Assembly (NCBI GenBank): GCA_020881915.1
Contig: JAJFPB010000004.1
Coordinates: 3,720,001 to 3,784,000 of the forward strand
Direction: 5' to 3'
DNA length: 64,000 bases
Source of the DNA: Paramyrothecium sp. XJ0827
Lineage: Eukaryota > Ascomycota > Sordariomycetes > Hypocreales > Stachybotryaceae
Below the pieces are notes generated by a model, which was given only the letters and a program-made list of their open reading frames with translations, made no database searches and was not told where the DNA came from. The position numbers were made by a program, and so were the translations under genes. Of the stretch, positions 1 to 11,579 are shown one piece after another. Numbering within the stretch: the first letter of the stretch is position 1; each line of letters opens with the position of its first letter.

Positions 1-163
1 GCCCCCGCACAAGGAGATGGCACGGCACGGCATGTAACAAGGACAATGCAAATGAGGACCCGGATGAGCCGAGACCAACCTGATATTTCTCTCCGACAAC
101 CACCCACCGCTCATCTCCTATTTGTATATCGATTTTTTTAACCACGCTCATCATGCGCTCGCT

Positions 164-1258
164 TCAGAAGTTCCGACCCTCCGACCTGCCCACCTTGAGT
201 TTCTTCAGATCTATGCCATGAAGCACCCGAATATTGACGGGATGCATTTTCCACGCCCCGTCAGCGAAGCCCTTGAACTTTTCGGGGAGCGCGGCCGCCT
301 CCTCGTCGCTCAGCTTCCTCATGTTGTTGGACACGGTCACGCCGCAGGTCTTGCAGAACGTCTTGTGCCCCAGCTTGAAGTTGAAGCCGTACTCGCCGAT
401 GTTGTCCTTGTCCCCCGAGACCACCACCTGCTCCTTGGTGGAGTAGATCCAGAGAGCAGCGTTCTAGGCCGGCTCCGGTTAGCTTCGCGTCCTCCAAAGC
501 ATACAGATCTTGAGTATCCAGGTGCTTGAGACTCACCCGCTCGCAGATGCTGCAGTTGCATTCCGTCACCGCGTCTGGGTACGTCTCATCCAGCGGCTTG
601 CTGGCCACCGCTACTGTCAATGCACCGCAGTGGCAGCTGCCCGTGTATACCTTCTGACCCTCCTGCGTCTCAGGAAGGGGTCCTTTGTGAGCGGGAGGTT
701 CATAGGGAGCCCCGACGGCAGCTCCGTCATAACTGTGGAGGCAGGTCAGCATCTCGATACCGGCGGCACAGCCGAGGCCGAGGTGCTTACAAGGTTTTCT
801 CCAAAGACCAGCTGTCAATGTCTTGAATCGAGTGAACCTATCGCCTTCTGATAAGCTGACATGGCATATGACCATTGATAACAGGGCCTCACGTTAATGG
901 CCGTGGACGTCCCCGCCGATCCCAGGACCGCGGTGCCGCAGGTCGGGCAAAACTACAAAGATCAGCACAGGCTCGACAAACAATGAGGGTATTGCAAGCC
1001 CCTTCGAACCTTGTGGCCCAGCTTTTGGTTTTCGCCAAACGTATATTCCTTCAAGGTGCTGTCGTCGCCCTTGACAATGGTGAATTTGTCGTCCTTCCCG
1101 AGGAACAACCACAGGTATCCCTTCTTGGTGCAGATGCTACAGTTGCACTCCAACGCGGTCTTGATCTCTGGTGCTTCAATCTCATATGCGAATGCGCCGC
1201 AGTGACAGCTCCCACTTCGGGTCTGTCGCTGGGTGCTCGGAGCCTCGGACTCGGCCAT
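164..1258 (-). CDS. Tandem GFA (CENP-V/Mss4-like) domain protein, 283 aa
   Basis: Five exons join in frame: 1010-1258, 893-952, 791-837, 537-732 and 164-463. All introns are 55-73 bp with GT..AG ends. The protein carries two GFA folds, each with the family's zinc-cysteine signature. The first has GSCHCGAF, CNCSIC and FCPTCG; the second has GSCHCGAL, CNCSICER and FCKTCG. GFA proteins are cytosolic and bind zinc. The name comes from glutathione-dependent formaldehyde-activating enzyme, but most fungal members have no proven substrate, so formaldehyde or S-hydroxymethylglutathione is only a family-level guess. The start is the ATG just before the first GFA motif. The first donor (AAG|GTTCGA) is atypical, but the join restores GHK-FCPTCG exactly. 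Many relatives have a single domain, so the tandem form is a fusion or internal duplication. Certain of family, unsure of reaction. Confidence 0.85.
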
Positions 1259-2082
1259 TGTGTTTGCGAAAAGATGAGCTTGATCAGTCTTGGTTGAATG
1301 CCACTGTGACGAGGCAGGACGGAGGTTATATGTATGTCAGAACACTCCCTGTGGAATTTGCTACTGTCCAACCCTTGACGATGGAGCTTTTGTCAGCGGG
1401 GACGATAATCCTTCCGCGGAGGCAGAAACAAAAAACCCCAATCACAGCCTGCAGTCACATCGCGGTGCATATGTTGACCGCCCCTCCCGCTGACTTCTCA
1501 CGCCGAGTGTGACACAGCCATTTTGATCATAGCCAAATTACGAAACTATCGATCGTGGCGCTAATCATTCCGCGTTCACAACCCTGGAACCAGCGATATC
1601 CGAACCCCGTGAAGTGTGATTATATGGGTCCGAACCGGGTGCTGGAGAGCTAGAGTAAGCCTTTCCGCGTCTAGCTCGGCTTGTCGCTTGGGGACATCGG
1701 CCACATACAAAGCAGCACATTCGCGGACGATATGCATAGATGACCCGTTAATGACAAGGGAGGCTCGCTAAAGCTTGCCGTATATCAGAAATTGGTTTGA
1801 GAAGCCAATGGCAGTAACCGCCTCTAAAAACAAGGACAAATACACTCCCAACAAGATCTATACGTGAAACCGAGTATCTAGCCTGCCCTGTTTGCCTACT
1901 TGATGTCTGTCACGATATTTTTGGCCAGAAGAAGCACTGACAAATATTGCAGAATCTGGTGTTTTCAGTCGATTTCATAGAAATTCCTCAATGGTGATGA
2001 TTACCGAGGACTATTTTTGATTAGAACAGACGGGGCTTCCTCAAGCCGTCAGCTGCAACCAACAGCTTGTGGAGACGCATAC
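1259..2082. other. Intergenic: GFA gene promoter and COG3 3' flank
   Basis: No coding signal was recognised. The left part should hold the promoter of the GFA gene, which reads leftward, and the right part the 3' untranslated region of COG3. Short open frames here lack family motifs and splice context. No tRNA or repeat was seen. Confidence 0.5.
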
Positions 2083-4601
2083 TTAATATCTTCGGACGCC
2101 CCCCTTCTCACCGTCCTTTGCGTCCATCTGCCCCTGCGCATTCATCTGGATGGCCTCGTTCAGTTTCATAATGACCTCGGGCTGATTGCTGAAGGCCGTC
2201 TGCAGTATATTCTCCAGCTCGGCCTCAACCTTGGCAATGGGCTTCGTCCCGACCTTCCTGCTCTGCGATTCGTTGATGCGTGTACCCCAGCGCTTGGTGA
2301 ACCCGTAGATGGACTGCCGCAGGAGCTCGTCCAGCTGCTCGTTCATGTCCTCGACGGTCAGCGTCTTGGCCGTGACGGACGGAGTCCCCCGAGACCACAA
2401 TGATCCACCAATGAAGTTGTTGATGAGGCCCACCCACTTCTGTGGGCTGAGAGTGTCCCATATCTGACCAAAGTGCTGCATTGATTCCGTTTGACTCCTG
2501 ATGTCACCGATTTCTAGTGAAATGAGCTCGTTCTTGATGATGAGAAGATTTTTGACCATGAACAAGTCAGGGTCAGTATCCGTCTTGAGCGACTTGATCC
2601 TTGATTCAGCTCTTTGAAGGACCTGAATTGTCTCCCGTACAATCTTGAAGACGACGGAGCTATTTTTGGACTGTCATCTGGTCAGAGCTGTAGATAAGGG
2701 TTCACCACATGAGACTCACAGATCGTTCCTTGGGCATGGCCTGGTCAAACATAGCTAGGAGTTCCGTCGCCCGCTTCACCAGAGGATGAGCGTTGGATGC
2801 CGCAACACCACCCACGACAGGCCCTATCTTTAGAGAGCTGTCTTGAACTGGGGCCTTTGAGATGGACTTAGTCATCTCGGCTTCAAAAGCGGTATCCGTG
2901 AATGGCCACAGGTGCTCGACTAACAAGCGTGCGGCATATTCCCGACACTTTCGGAAGAAAGGCGACTCCTCGTCATCGCTTTCTGTGATGGAGTACTCGT
3001 GTGCGAGCCAGCCTACCACACTGCAGATTGCCTGCAGCGAGGCAGTCTGCAGTACAGCTTGCAGGCTTGTGGCTAACGGCAAGAGGTTCCCGGGATGAGG
3101 GATCGTTGTGTGAATGGTCTTGATGAGCTGGAATGCGGAGTCCGAAGACGTGTTCCATACAGGTTCCATGTTGAAAATCTTGACGAAGAGACTCTCTTCG
3201 CTGTACAGCCGCTCGAATGTCTGCTTGATGTAGTTTCGAGATGCCGTCTCCGCGGACAGAGTCTTGGCTTCTTTGCGATACTCCTCTTGTTCCTGCTGCA
3301 CCGCCACCTTGAGGTCCCGGTCTCGAGTCGTAAAGTATGTTCGAAACATGTTTGCTGTCGCCGTGGCGTAGGTCGACAAGGTTGTGGAAGGATCTGTCGG
3401 ACGGCCAAACTGGTCGTAGGCTTGACGGACAACCTGTTGGATGTTGGGCAACAGGAAGTGGTGTTCCGTCATCATCTCCTCGAAACGACCGTAGGCCAAA
3501 GCATGCCGAGCCGATTCCGACTTTGTGGCGGCCATCTGGCGACCAACTTCCTGCGAAACCTTTTCGAGTCGATTTGTAAAACCGTGATCAAGGAGGTGCA
3601 GCGCTTTGACAAGCAAGGCGCTGTACCGGGCCAGGTACGTGTCGCGGTCGCGGTATGTTTCCTTCCCTCTGTTAGCGCGAACCATCTGAATGCACCAAAC
3701 CAACATACATGGCTGTTCATGAAGGCTATGCAAGCATCAATGTTGTCCACCATTTCGCCAAACTCATCGTCATCCACGAGCTGACTAGCGCCTGGGGCAT
3801 TGAGCCGCCGTGTCGCTGTTTCGAGGTACGCGTAGTAATGTAGATCTGTACCGACTTCATCTGCAAGCTTCTGCAACCGCGTCTGTTCTGATATAAGGTC
3901 TTCGCATTGCGACCGGAAGGACGATGTTTGGGCCTCGACGGATTGGAAGGAGTTGGAGAGAGAGGTAAGAAGCTTGAGAGTTGAGTTTGCGTCCTCGATG
4001 AGACCGTCCAAGTGCCGCTCCGTAAGACTGAGCTGATCGCAATATAAACTACTCAATGTTAGCGCACTTTGTTCATGCGCTTACGGGTTCGCGATGGCTA
4101 ACACATATTGTTGCTGACTGGCTTCGATGAAGGAGTCCTCGGACGAGTCGACGGGCCCGAGCGGTATTCCAATTTCAACTTCCTGGTCGACGGGCGAATC
4201 GACGGACAGTGCCAGAGCTTCGAAGCCCCTATCTCGCTTGGCGGCCTTCTTCCGCCGCTTCACATTGGCGTCCTTGTCGAGCTGGGCCTTGACGACATGG
4301 TAGAAGTCGGAATATGAGGCCGGTCGGCGAAGCAGCGTCGGCTCAGGCGGCGTGTTCGTGTTCTCAATCTCCTCAAAAACATTGGCAAGCGGCTCCTTCA
4401 CGTCGGCGCTGCCTGTCGTTCCCTGCGACGAGCCTGGGGTAAGCTTGGTGCGCCCCGCGGAGGGGGACGGGGAGCGGTGGAACAAACATTGGGCTGCTGC
4501 AGCAGGGACTCCTTCCGGCGGTGACCGTGGGTCGAGCGAGCGGACGAGGCTTGCCGGGTGGTGGCTTCAGGCACAATGCTGTACCATGAGTCCTCGTACA
4601 T
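2083..4601 (-). CDS. COG3: Conserved oligomeric Golgi complex subunit 3 (COG3/Sec34)
   Basis: Five exons: 4488-4601, 4085-4422, 3709-4048, 2720-3661 and 2083-2670, giving 773 aa, the usual fungal COG3 size. COG3 is a lobe A subunit of the eight-subunit COG tether, which captures retrograde intra-Golgi vesicles on the cytosolic face of the Golgi. The N-terminal Sec34 region is recognisable in exon 3: a heptad-rich helical segment starting YCDQLSLTERHLD and running through LSNSFQSVEAQTSSF. The rest is helical with no catalytic motif, as expected for a CATCHR tether. The first 160 residues are low-complexity and charged. The intron 4049-4084 is only 36 bp but has GTAAGC, GCTAAC and TAG; an alternative acceptor 17 bp further on would drop about six residues and is also in frame. 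Transcribed divergently from FMP25 across 478 bp. Confidence 0.9.
4049..4084 (-). other. Unusually short (36 bp) intron in COG3
   Basis: Donor GTAAGC, branch GCTAAC and acceptor TAG all fit in 36 bp. The join gives IANP-LYCDQLSLTER and restores frame; without splicing the frame meets TAA at once. Using a later CAG would make a 53 bp intron and skip six residues. Confidence 0.6.
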
Positions 4602-5079
4602 GGTGGGCGGGAGCTCGAATTGGCGGGCTGGCGGCTAACATCGATGGAATCAGATAAGGCCACGCACAAGTCCGGTGCGAGGTACCGTAGCTTAGCTTAG
4701 CTTGTGCCGGAACCTCCTTGCTCCGGGCGCCGACGAAGGTGGAGGATGGACGGATCGACGTTATTAACAGACCTGGACCGGTTGGATGGAAATTGTGGAC
4801 CCTGAGCTCCAGGTAGGAGATGCGGGGCCTAAGCTGCGCTAACCCGCTAATCGATAAGGCAAAAAGTAGTGCTGGGCCCGCTGGAGCTCTCGCCGCTGCT
4901 GCCACTGCAAAAGTTACAAATGGCCCGGCTATCATCATCACTAAGGAAGCTCCCTCCTAGCATTTTCATGACCTCACGACGCCTCATTCAACTCCAACCA
5001 AGGCATCGGCGCAAGTCCTCCGCGCAAGACCCGCACAAACCGCATTTGCAGGGGAACAGCCCTGCTTTGGCTTACCATC
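4602..5079. promoter_or_regulatory. Divergent promoter between COG3 and FMP25
   Basis: This 478 bp spacer separates two head-to-head housekeeping genes, so it should serve both. It contains a short TAGCT tandem (about 4688-4703). No TATA box is clear, which fits constitutive genes. Function is inferred from position only. Confidence 0.45.
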
Positions 5080-6915
5080 ATGAAGACCTCTCGAGTCGCT
5101 CTGGGTCGCGTCCTGCGCCCAGGCTGCTCTGCTCATCCAAGCCTCCGCACCACCCAATGGGCTCGTCATATTAGCAGTAGAATGCCTCCCCAGGGCCCGG
5201 AGTCTTCTCAGGGCTCTCGTGGTAAAAGTGGTGGAGCTGGCAGGGCCTTCGGTTTCGCTGCCGTCTTTGCCGTCGCCGCAGCTGGCGCTTTCTATTACCC
5301 GACCTTGAAGGAGCTGGCCAACCCCCAAGAGCCCGCGGAGACGACAGGACCGGCCAAGGCTGAGCTTGAGTTTGAGAAACCGCGAAAGCAGCCCGTATCC
5401 AAGGAGGATAACAGAGACCTCATCAGCTCTCAGCACCTCCAGGTGAAAAGCAGCTGGGAGCATCCTGGCGTCTATGTCTGGGGCTCCAACGTTGGGAAGG
5501 TGGTCGATCCGAACTCGGACGAAAAGGTGGTCAAGCTCCCGCGTCGGCTCTCTTACTTTGACGACCAACTTCTTCGCGACTTGAAGCTCTCTCAAAACTT
5601 TGGTGCTGCAGTGACTGAGAATGGTGATCTCGTCCAATGGGGCTTGGGTTTCTCGACGACCCACCCAGGGCCCTCCACTACCTTGAAAGGCAAGGACATT
5701 ATCAAGATTGATGTGTCAACAGACCGCGTGATTGCGCTCTCGCGAAACGGATCCGTGTTTTCTGTGCCGGCCTCAGCCGAGGACCAGCAGATTGGCACCA
5801 AGGCTGAACAGCAGCAGAGCTCCTGGGCCATGTGGAGCTCAGGAGGAAGTGAGAATATCAGTTTCCGCAGTCTGACACCAAGCAACCTGGCTCGTGGCGA
5901 GAAGGTTACAGACATAAAGAGCGGGCTGGAACACTGCCTCTTGCTGACATCCAAAGGCCGCGTCTTCTCTGCGGCCTCGAGCGCTACTGCATTTCCTTCC
6001 AAGGGGCAAATGGGAATCCCTGGCCTCAGCTGGGACACAAGGCCCAAGGGCCCATACGACCAGCCTCATGAGGTGACAACGCTCAGTGGTTTCCAAGTCG
6101 AGCAAATCGCGACTGGAGATTTCCACTCGGTCGTTCTGGACAAGCTGGGCAGGATCTTCACCTTTGGTGACAACACTTTTGGCCAGCTAGGCTACAACAA
6201 CGAAGGCGTCCGACTCATCGTCGATACGCCTACCATGGTGGCGGTCAACAAGCTTTATGCAAGCTCTGGCTTGGTCCCTAAGGTGACTTCCATCGCCGCC
6301 GGTGGTTTGAATACCTTTTTCACAGTTGACGCCAACGCTCCCGAGAGCCGGGGTAGCCAGGTCACCACGGTCCCTGGAAAGCGAATGCCACTAGGTGCTT
6401 CTGATCTCTGGGCTGCTGGTCAGGGAGTATACGGCTCGCTTGGCACTGGCAAATGGACGCACGTGTCCGCCAGCCCCGTCAAGATAAAGGGCCTGTCATC
6501 ACTGTTCGAGTTTGACGAGAAGACGAACAAGAACGTACCCATCAAGATCAAGTCGATCAGCGTCGGCACCACGCACTCGGCAGCCGTCATGGACAACGTC
6601 ACCAACACCACCGTTTCTAGCCGTGGCTCCGAAAACGACACCAACTGGGGTGCCGACGCCATGTTCTGGGGAGGCAACGAGCACTATCAACTAGGTACCG
6701 GCAAGCGGACCAACATGAACGCTCCAACGTACATCGGTCCTCTCGATGGAGGTGAAGGCGACGCAGAGAAGGGCCGAAAGGGTGAGATGCATCGGCTATG
6801 TATCACTCCGCGCCAGACAGTACGGATAGGAGAGGACGGCCGCGGACGAAAGGTGTCCTTGGAGCAGAAGGTTGAGTGCGGTAAATTCGTGACTGGCGTC
6901 TACTCTGCGGCTTAA
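5080..6915 (+). CDS. FMP25: Mitochondrial RCC1-repeat protein, Fmp25-like, 611 aa
   Basis: One uninterrupted exon. Residues 1-35 are basic and hydroxylated with few acids (a mitochondrial presequence), followed by a single Ala-rich membrane segment at about 56-73. The remainder is a beta-propeller of RCC1/BLIP-II type repeats, seen as recurring G-x-x-x-W-G or F-G-D-N motifs (VYVWGSN, VQWGLG, IFTFGDNTFGQLGY, LWAAGQGVYGSLGTG, MFWGGNEHYQLGTG). Yeast Fmp25 is an inner-membrane protein needed for assembly of respiratory complex III, so the same role is inferred. The layout of presequence, one helix and propeller matches that family rather than nuclear RCC1, which lacks both targeting parts. The ATG is the first after the divergent promoter. 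Confidence 0.88.
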   Translation: MKTSRVALGRVLRPGCSAHPSLRTTQWARHISSRMPPQGPESSQGSRGKSGGAGRAFGFAAVFAVAAAGAFYYPTLKELANPQEPAETTGPAKAELEFEKPRKQPVSKEDNRDLISSQHLQVKSSWEHPGVYVWGSNVGKVVDPNSDEKVVKLPRRLSYFDDQLLRDLKLSQNFGAAVTENGDLVQWGLGFSTTHPGPSTTLKGKDIIKIDVSTDRVIALSRNGSVFSVPASAEDQQIGTKAEQQQSSWAMWSSGGSENISFRSLTPSNLARGEKVTDIKSGLEHCLLLTSKGRVFSAASSATAFPSKGQMGIPGLSWDTRPKGPYDQPHEVTTLSGFQVEQIATGDFHSVVLDKLGRIFTFGDNTFGQLGYNNEGVRLIVDTPTMVAVNKLYASSGLVPKVTSIAAGGLNTFFTVDANAPESRGSQVTTVPGKRMPLGASDLWAAGQGVYGSLGTGKWTHVSASPVKIKGLSSLFEFDEKTNKNVPIKIKSISVGTTHSAAVMDNVTNTTVSSRGSENDTNWGADAMFWGGNEHYQLGTGKRTNMNAPTYIGPLDGGEGDAEKGRKGEMHRLCITPRQTVRIGEDGRGRKVSLEQKVECGKFVTGVYSAA

Positions 6916-7351
6916 GCAACCCATTGTGGTGGTATCGATTTGTAATATGCATCACGGAAAGGCCTTTGCGCTGCCGTATCCGGCGTGATGCCTGGTCGGG
7001 TGTTGTAAGATTTATGATGAGGTATCATCCTCTTGTTCAGATATTTGTATTATTGAGTTACGGACCTACTGTACTCTGGCTGTAAATGAATTCGATTGTT
7101 CCTCTCCATCAATTTGCTAGGACTTGTATAGAACCCCGATCACTGGCAATATAACACGAGGGTGGTATCATTTCTGAATAATATTTCTACTCTAGTCTAT
7201 CAATTGCGGTTCAAGGTCAAATGCTGGACCTTCGACCAAGCACCACAGAACCCTTTGGTTGGTGGATATGTGAATTAGTAAATACTCTATTGCGTGGCGT
7301 CATACATCGTTAATCGCTGAAACAGAGGGCGAGAACTTTTGCGTAGTCCTG
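6916..7351. other. Convergent 3' intergenic region
   Basis: FMP25 and the MFS transporter converge here, so this holds both 3' untranslated regions and polyadenylation sites. The middle is AT-rich. No coding sequence or hairpin was recognised. Confidence 0.5.
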
Positions 7352-9188
7352 CTAAACATTAGGTTCTGTTCTATTCCCGTCTTTCTCATCCTGCGAGGCC
7401 TTTTCGCAAAGCTGTTGCTGGACTAGTTTGCAGAACGCACTTCGCTCGCGAATGGCATCTCCATAGTAGATGAAGGCAAAAGGGATCGCGGACATGATCA
7501 AGCTCAGCAGGGCAAGGAAGGAACTGGCCCAGCCGATGCCCCAGGCCTTGTACATGGGAGCCGCGGCCAGGGGCAGGACCGCCCCGAAGATGCTGCGGCA
7601 GCACGAGGCGGCCGCCATGGCGGACGCAGCGTATATGCTGTATGCGTCGCCCAGGTAGTTGAGAAGGCCGATGAAGACGAAGAGGGTGCCCATCCCAAGC
7701 GGTACGCCGGCTAGGAATGGTACGACCCATGGGACGCTACTCCGCGCTGACCACCCGAGCCACAAGAGAGCGATCACGTACAGTGGACCGGCGAGGCATG
7801 CCAATGGTAGTCGACGGCTCTCCTCCCTCTCGGTCCACGCCTTGCCAGCTCGCCGACTCTGCTCGAGGTAGCGATCCCAGTGAAGGGCGATACCGAGGGC
7901 TATGATGGTGCCCGCTCCAATGGGAAGGAACATAAGGCCGGAGACGCCCAAGCCCATGCCATAAACGCCTCGAAAGATAATGGGGTATAATTGGAAAGAC
8001 ATGTAAAAGATGGCGAACGCAATGGACAAGTAGACGCAGACCGCGAGGACAATCATTTCTGTTGCAAACATCCGAAGCGGCCGGGCCAGGATGACCGTGA
8101 CCAGATGGCGCCAATCTCGGTTCTCGACATCAATCGGAGCGAAGATGTCGGTGGTGGCGTGCCCTTCAGCGAGCGCGACTTTCCGCATGTGCGCGGCTCG
8201 ACGAGAGAGAATGACGGGGCCGTATGTCTCGGGCAAGAAGACCATGGGAATCCACGAGATCCCCGCGATCATGAGCGCTACCCAGAACGTCCACCGCCAC
8301 GAGATCTCAGATATGTAACCGGATAATATGGGCGCGAGAAGCGGCGCGAGGATGATCGACGCCATGAAAAAAGACATGGCACGCCCTCGGGGCCCCGGCT
8401 CCCGGTAGATGTCCGCCAGCAAGCCGCCAATGATGGACAGAGGGGCGCCGCCAAACACACCGCCCAGCAGCCGGAACACGAGCATGCCCGCCCAGTCGTT
8501 GACCAGGGCGCAGCCGACCAGCGACATGGTGTAGCCGGCGAATGCGAGAAGGATGGGGAGACGCCGCCCGCTCCATTCGGAGAGCGGCCCGAAGAGCAGA
8601 GGACCGAGGACGTACCCCACGAGGAAGACTGATATGGGCAGGACCAGCTCAGGGTTGCCCTTGTCGGCGTCGATGCCAAAGTCTTTGGCTATGAAAGTAA
8701 CTGCATTGGATGGCAGTGCAGAGCCAAGCGTGCTATTGAAGACAGTGACGATGCCACTGAAGACAACGAATCGTTTCTTGTTCTATAAATTGCCCAGTGT
8801 TAGCCGTTGGCCCAGACTGATTCATATAACGTGTGTTGCATGTCAACAAAGTATTATTGATAGCTCCCAGCTCCTCTGGAGCCCTTGGATCATGCATTCA
8901 GGTACGGGAAAAGCTTACCTGTGGCCAGTTGTACGGACAACCGGGATCATTCTTTCCAAAATTCACAATCGTCACTTCGGACGAGCTCTCATCTTCACTA
9001 GGGTCCACGGAGCCGAAGGTCTCATTCCTGACAGGAACCTGTATGATTCCTGTAGCTTCTTTACCCCCTGTCCTTTGATGTTCTCCGGGATACTGAACGG
9101 CAGCAGCCGGTATCAATATAGGCTCTCCCGTAGTCGGACTTGAGACCGTAGCCTCATGGCTAAACAGTGATGATCCTGGCAGATCCAT
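7352..9188 (-). CDS. MFS transporter, DHA1 drug/polyamine type, 566 aa
   Basis: Two exons: 8919-9188 and 7352-8782, joined as NWPQ-NKKRF across a 136 bp intron. The first 80 residues are a polar cytosolic tail. The segment DPGCPYNWPQNKKRF just before helix 1 is typical of fungal DHA1 H+-antiporters (Tpo1/Flr1-like). The loop 2-3 motif A is present as GPLSEWSGRRLP, and roughly 12 hydrophobic helices follow, with a central loop near LSRRAAHMRKV. Predicted role: proton-driven export of drugs, polyamines or a small metabolite at the plasma membrane; the substrate cannot be read from sequence. No biosynthetic gene adjoins, so a self-resistance role is not supported. The start is the first ATG in frame; an upstream TTG is not used. 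Confidence 0.88.
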
Positions 9189-9334
9189 GCTGTGTGGTCT
9201 CGATAAAGATGTATGTCTATACAAACGCAGACTCTATGATCACAGTCATGAATCGAATGTTGTACTGCCAAGCCTGCAGCCAATATTGGAAGAGAAAATT
9301 GTAACTCCATTTGCTATCTAAGCTGTGTAGGGCA

Positions 9335-9341
9335 GTATATA
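9335..9341 (-). promoter_or_regulatory. Possible TATA box of the MFS gene
   Basis: TATATAC on the minus strand lies 147 bp upstream of the MFS start codon in an otherwise mixed sequence. The distance is plausible for a fungal promoter with a leader. Evidence is motif and position only. Confidence 0.3.
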
Positions 9342-11256
9342 ACAATCGGCACGTTCAAGGGGTCTCTCGATGAAAATTCCTCACCTTTCCACGGACGATG
9401 TCATTACTATCTCTGAAAGCCGAAAGTAAGCGGCACTGGCTCCGAGACTTCATCGCACGATACCGCCCTGGCATCTCGCCATGGAGACTCTTCTGGAAGC
9501 GGCGAGTGATCTGATTGGCCGCACGGGGAGCGTTGTGGTGCTGGATTGATACGAAGCGGGCCTCGACTTCGGAGCCGTGGTGGAGCCATCGGGCTTACAG
9601 ACTCCTTGAGGACCCATAGGAAGACTTTGCTGGCGGAGGGGACCCGCCTATTTCCTTCTCCGAGTTGGATACCCTCATTGCTGGCCGATAAACAGAAAAG
9701 AGATACGACTGTAACCGGTTGAAGCCGAGATGACTTGTCTGATGGAATGCCACCGGCCCACTGGATGACGGCACTTGCATATTTATTGCTATGTTTTCTG
9801 TGGAAATGTCTGATCGATGAGGTCGCCTCTTTGGAAAGGAATTTCATTGGAGCTTGGGAACTTAAGAAGCCATTTTCCATCTCAGTCTGATACGTTGGTC
9901 GTGGTTCCCTTCAGCCTACTTTCTTCGGGCAACAATAGAAAGGCCATGACCTAAAAGGTACGGAGCAAGAGAAGGCTGATTGCAAGAATCCTGGATTATC
10001 ACATGGGCGTGACCCAATGAAACGTATTGGAAAGATTTGGTGAGTTCGAACTCGGAGAAGCCATCGATGCAAGTTTGCTGGGAGCTGCTTGTGATGAGAC
10101 ATCTGCAATGCAGAGACAACCGGACCAGATCAATCATATGATGCTCGACGCCTTGCTATTAATAGCATGTATTGGGCTTCAAGGCCATGAGCGGCCAGCG
10201 TCTGTCGATGCAGGAGTTTCCAGTAGATCTTATGATGCATCCGAGTTGCTAGAATCTCAACAGGAGGCTTCGATATCACAATCGAGGGCGACGTTCTGGA
10301 GCTCGACAGGTGCTAGATCTTTAGCAATGACAATGCCAAGAGATCAGACAAGGCGAAACATAGATCTTGCACGAGGCTTAGGAGGAATGGGTGACATACA
10401 TTCCTGCACCTTTGTACATACGTCTCTGACGATCGAGCCAAAAAATTAAAACATGAAACATGTCAAGGCTGTGTCAAAAGTGAGGGTTTGAGTGGGCAAG
10501 CCATCATCCGACTTCCGTGGATTTGAATCGGAACCAGGGGTTCTTTGGCGAAACGAGCACGCCAGATTTTTGCTGCTAGGTCTCTCACCGTCGACGACTA
10601 AGGTGTGGGGAGCGCGCTCACCTTGCCCTGAAAAGGGGCATGTGAGGATTTGGGGCGAAAAAACAAAACGCAACCCCAGCAGGTGGAGTACCAAAGGATA
10701 CACGTTTTACACGACTTAAGTTAAAAGCTAGTGAGAGGCGCTGCCATTTGGCCGCTCCCCAAGCTTCTGTTTATAGAAGTCGAGTTCTGCATCCTGAAGA
10801 GGTGCCAGACACTAGCAGGGAGCATGTAAATCCTGACACGGAAGAACCAGGTTTCCGGGTAAAGCGAAACGAATACGTTGGACGGACAAGCATCCTGAGA
10901 GGCGGCGACCTTTGTGGTTGCAGTAGCAGACTGCAGACTGCAAACGCAAGGCACGCGACCGACCCTGCACCTTCCGAACAGGTGGTTGGTGGACAGGGGC
11001 TAGAATTTTCTTCCTCGTCTTCCCCTGTCCACTGCGTTGATGTCGAGGAGAAGCCCGTGGCGCTTACAGAGCATGGCAAGGCAAATGCTAGCGAGCCAGG
11101 GCCAGGGCACATGCCCGAGTCCGCGGTGAACGGGATGAATGGGCCCGAATGACCCCGAATGGCCGAGTGAAGCGACAGGTAGGGGGCAGATAGCAACTGT
11201 AAGTACGGTAGGTAAGGTCAGATCATGAGATTGGTTGGGTTTGGTTAGAAGAGAGC

Positions 11257-11275
11257 AAAAAAAAAAAAAAAAAAA
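11257..11275. repeat. Poly-A tract (19 nt)
   Basis: An uninterrupted run of A on the plus strand in the spacer. It could mark an old retroposed 3' end, but no element body was found next to it. Confidence 0.8.
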
Positions 11276-11545
11276 CAAGCTCCCATAATAAACCCAATAG
11301 ACTGATTGGGGTTTTGATTACAAGCTGTATTCCAGAATTGGCAGGTACGTGCCATCATGGAAGCTCGAAGGAAGGAAGGAAGGAACAAAGAGAAACTTGG
11401 AACCAGTGACGTTTGAGGCTTTCACGTGCTCGGGCCCAAACCTGGTATCAAGTGTGGGCTCCCAGGCTCCCTCTCTTTCTGCGAGCCTCCGTCAGTAACG
11501 CTGACGCTGAGCCTGGAGGCCTTGGACATGGACTAAGGTAAGGTA

Positions 11546-11579
11546 GACCTGGACCTGGACCTGGACCTGGACCTGGACC
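11546..11579. repeat. GACCTG hexanucleotide microsatellite
   Basis: Nearly six perfect copies of GACCTG, directly after an AAGGTAAGGTAG motif. It lies in the spacer upstream of the phosphatase gene. Confidence 0.9.

Noticed and set aside
9407..9880. 157-codon minus frame upstream of the MFS gene
   Set aside because: No family motif, no ATG/promoter logic beyond chance, and overlapping frames of similar size on the same strand.
10027..10449. 140-codon plus frame, and a 15-residue coding-like string GFDITIEGDVLELD in another frame at 10266
   Set aside because: The frame lacks any recognised domain; the short string is bounded by stops and has no matching exon. Could be a relic but not supportable.
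11257..11579. Poly-A tract and GACCTG array as a possible SINE or retroposed gene
   Set aside because: No element body, target-site duplication or internal promoter boxes were found nearby.
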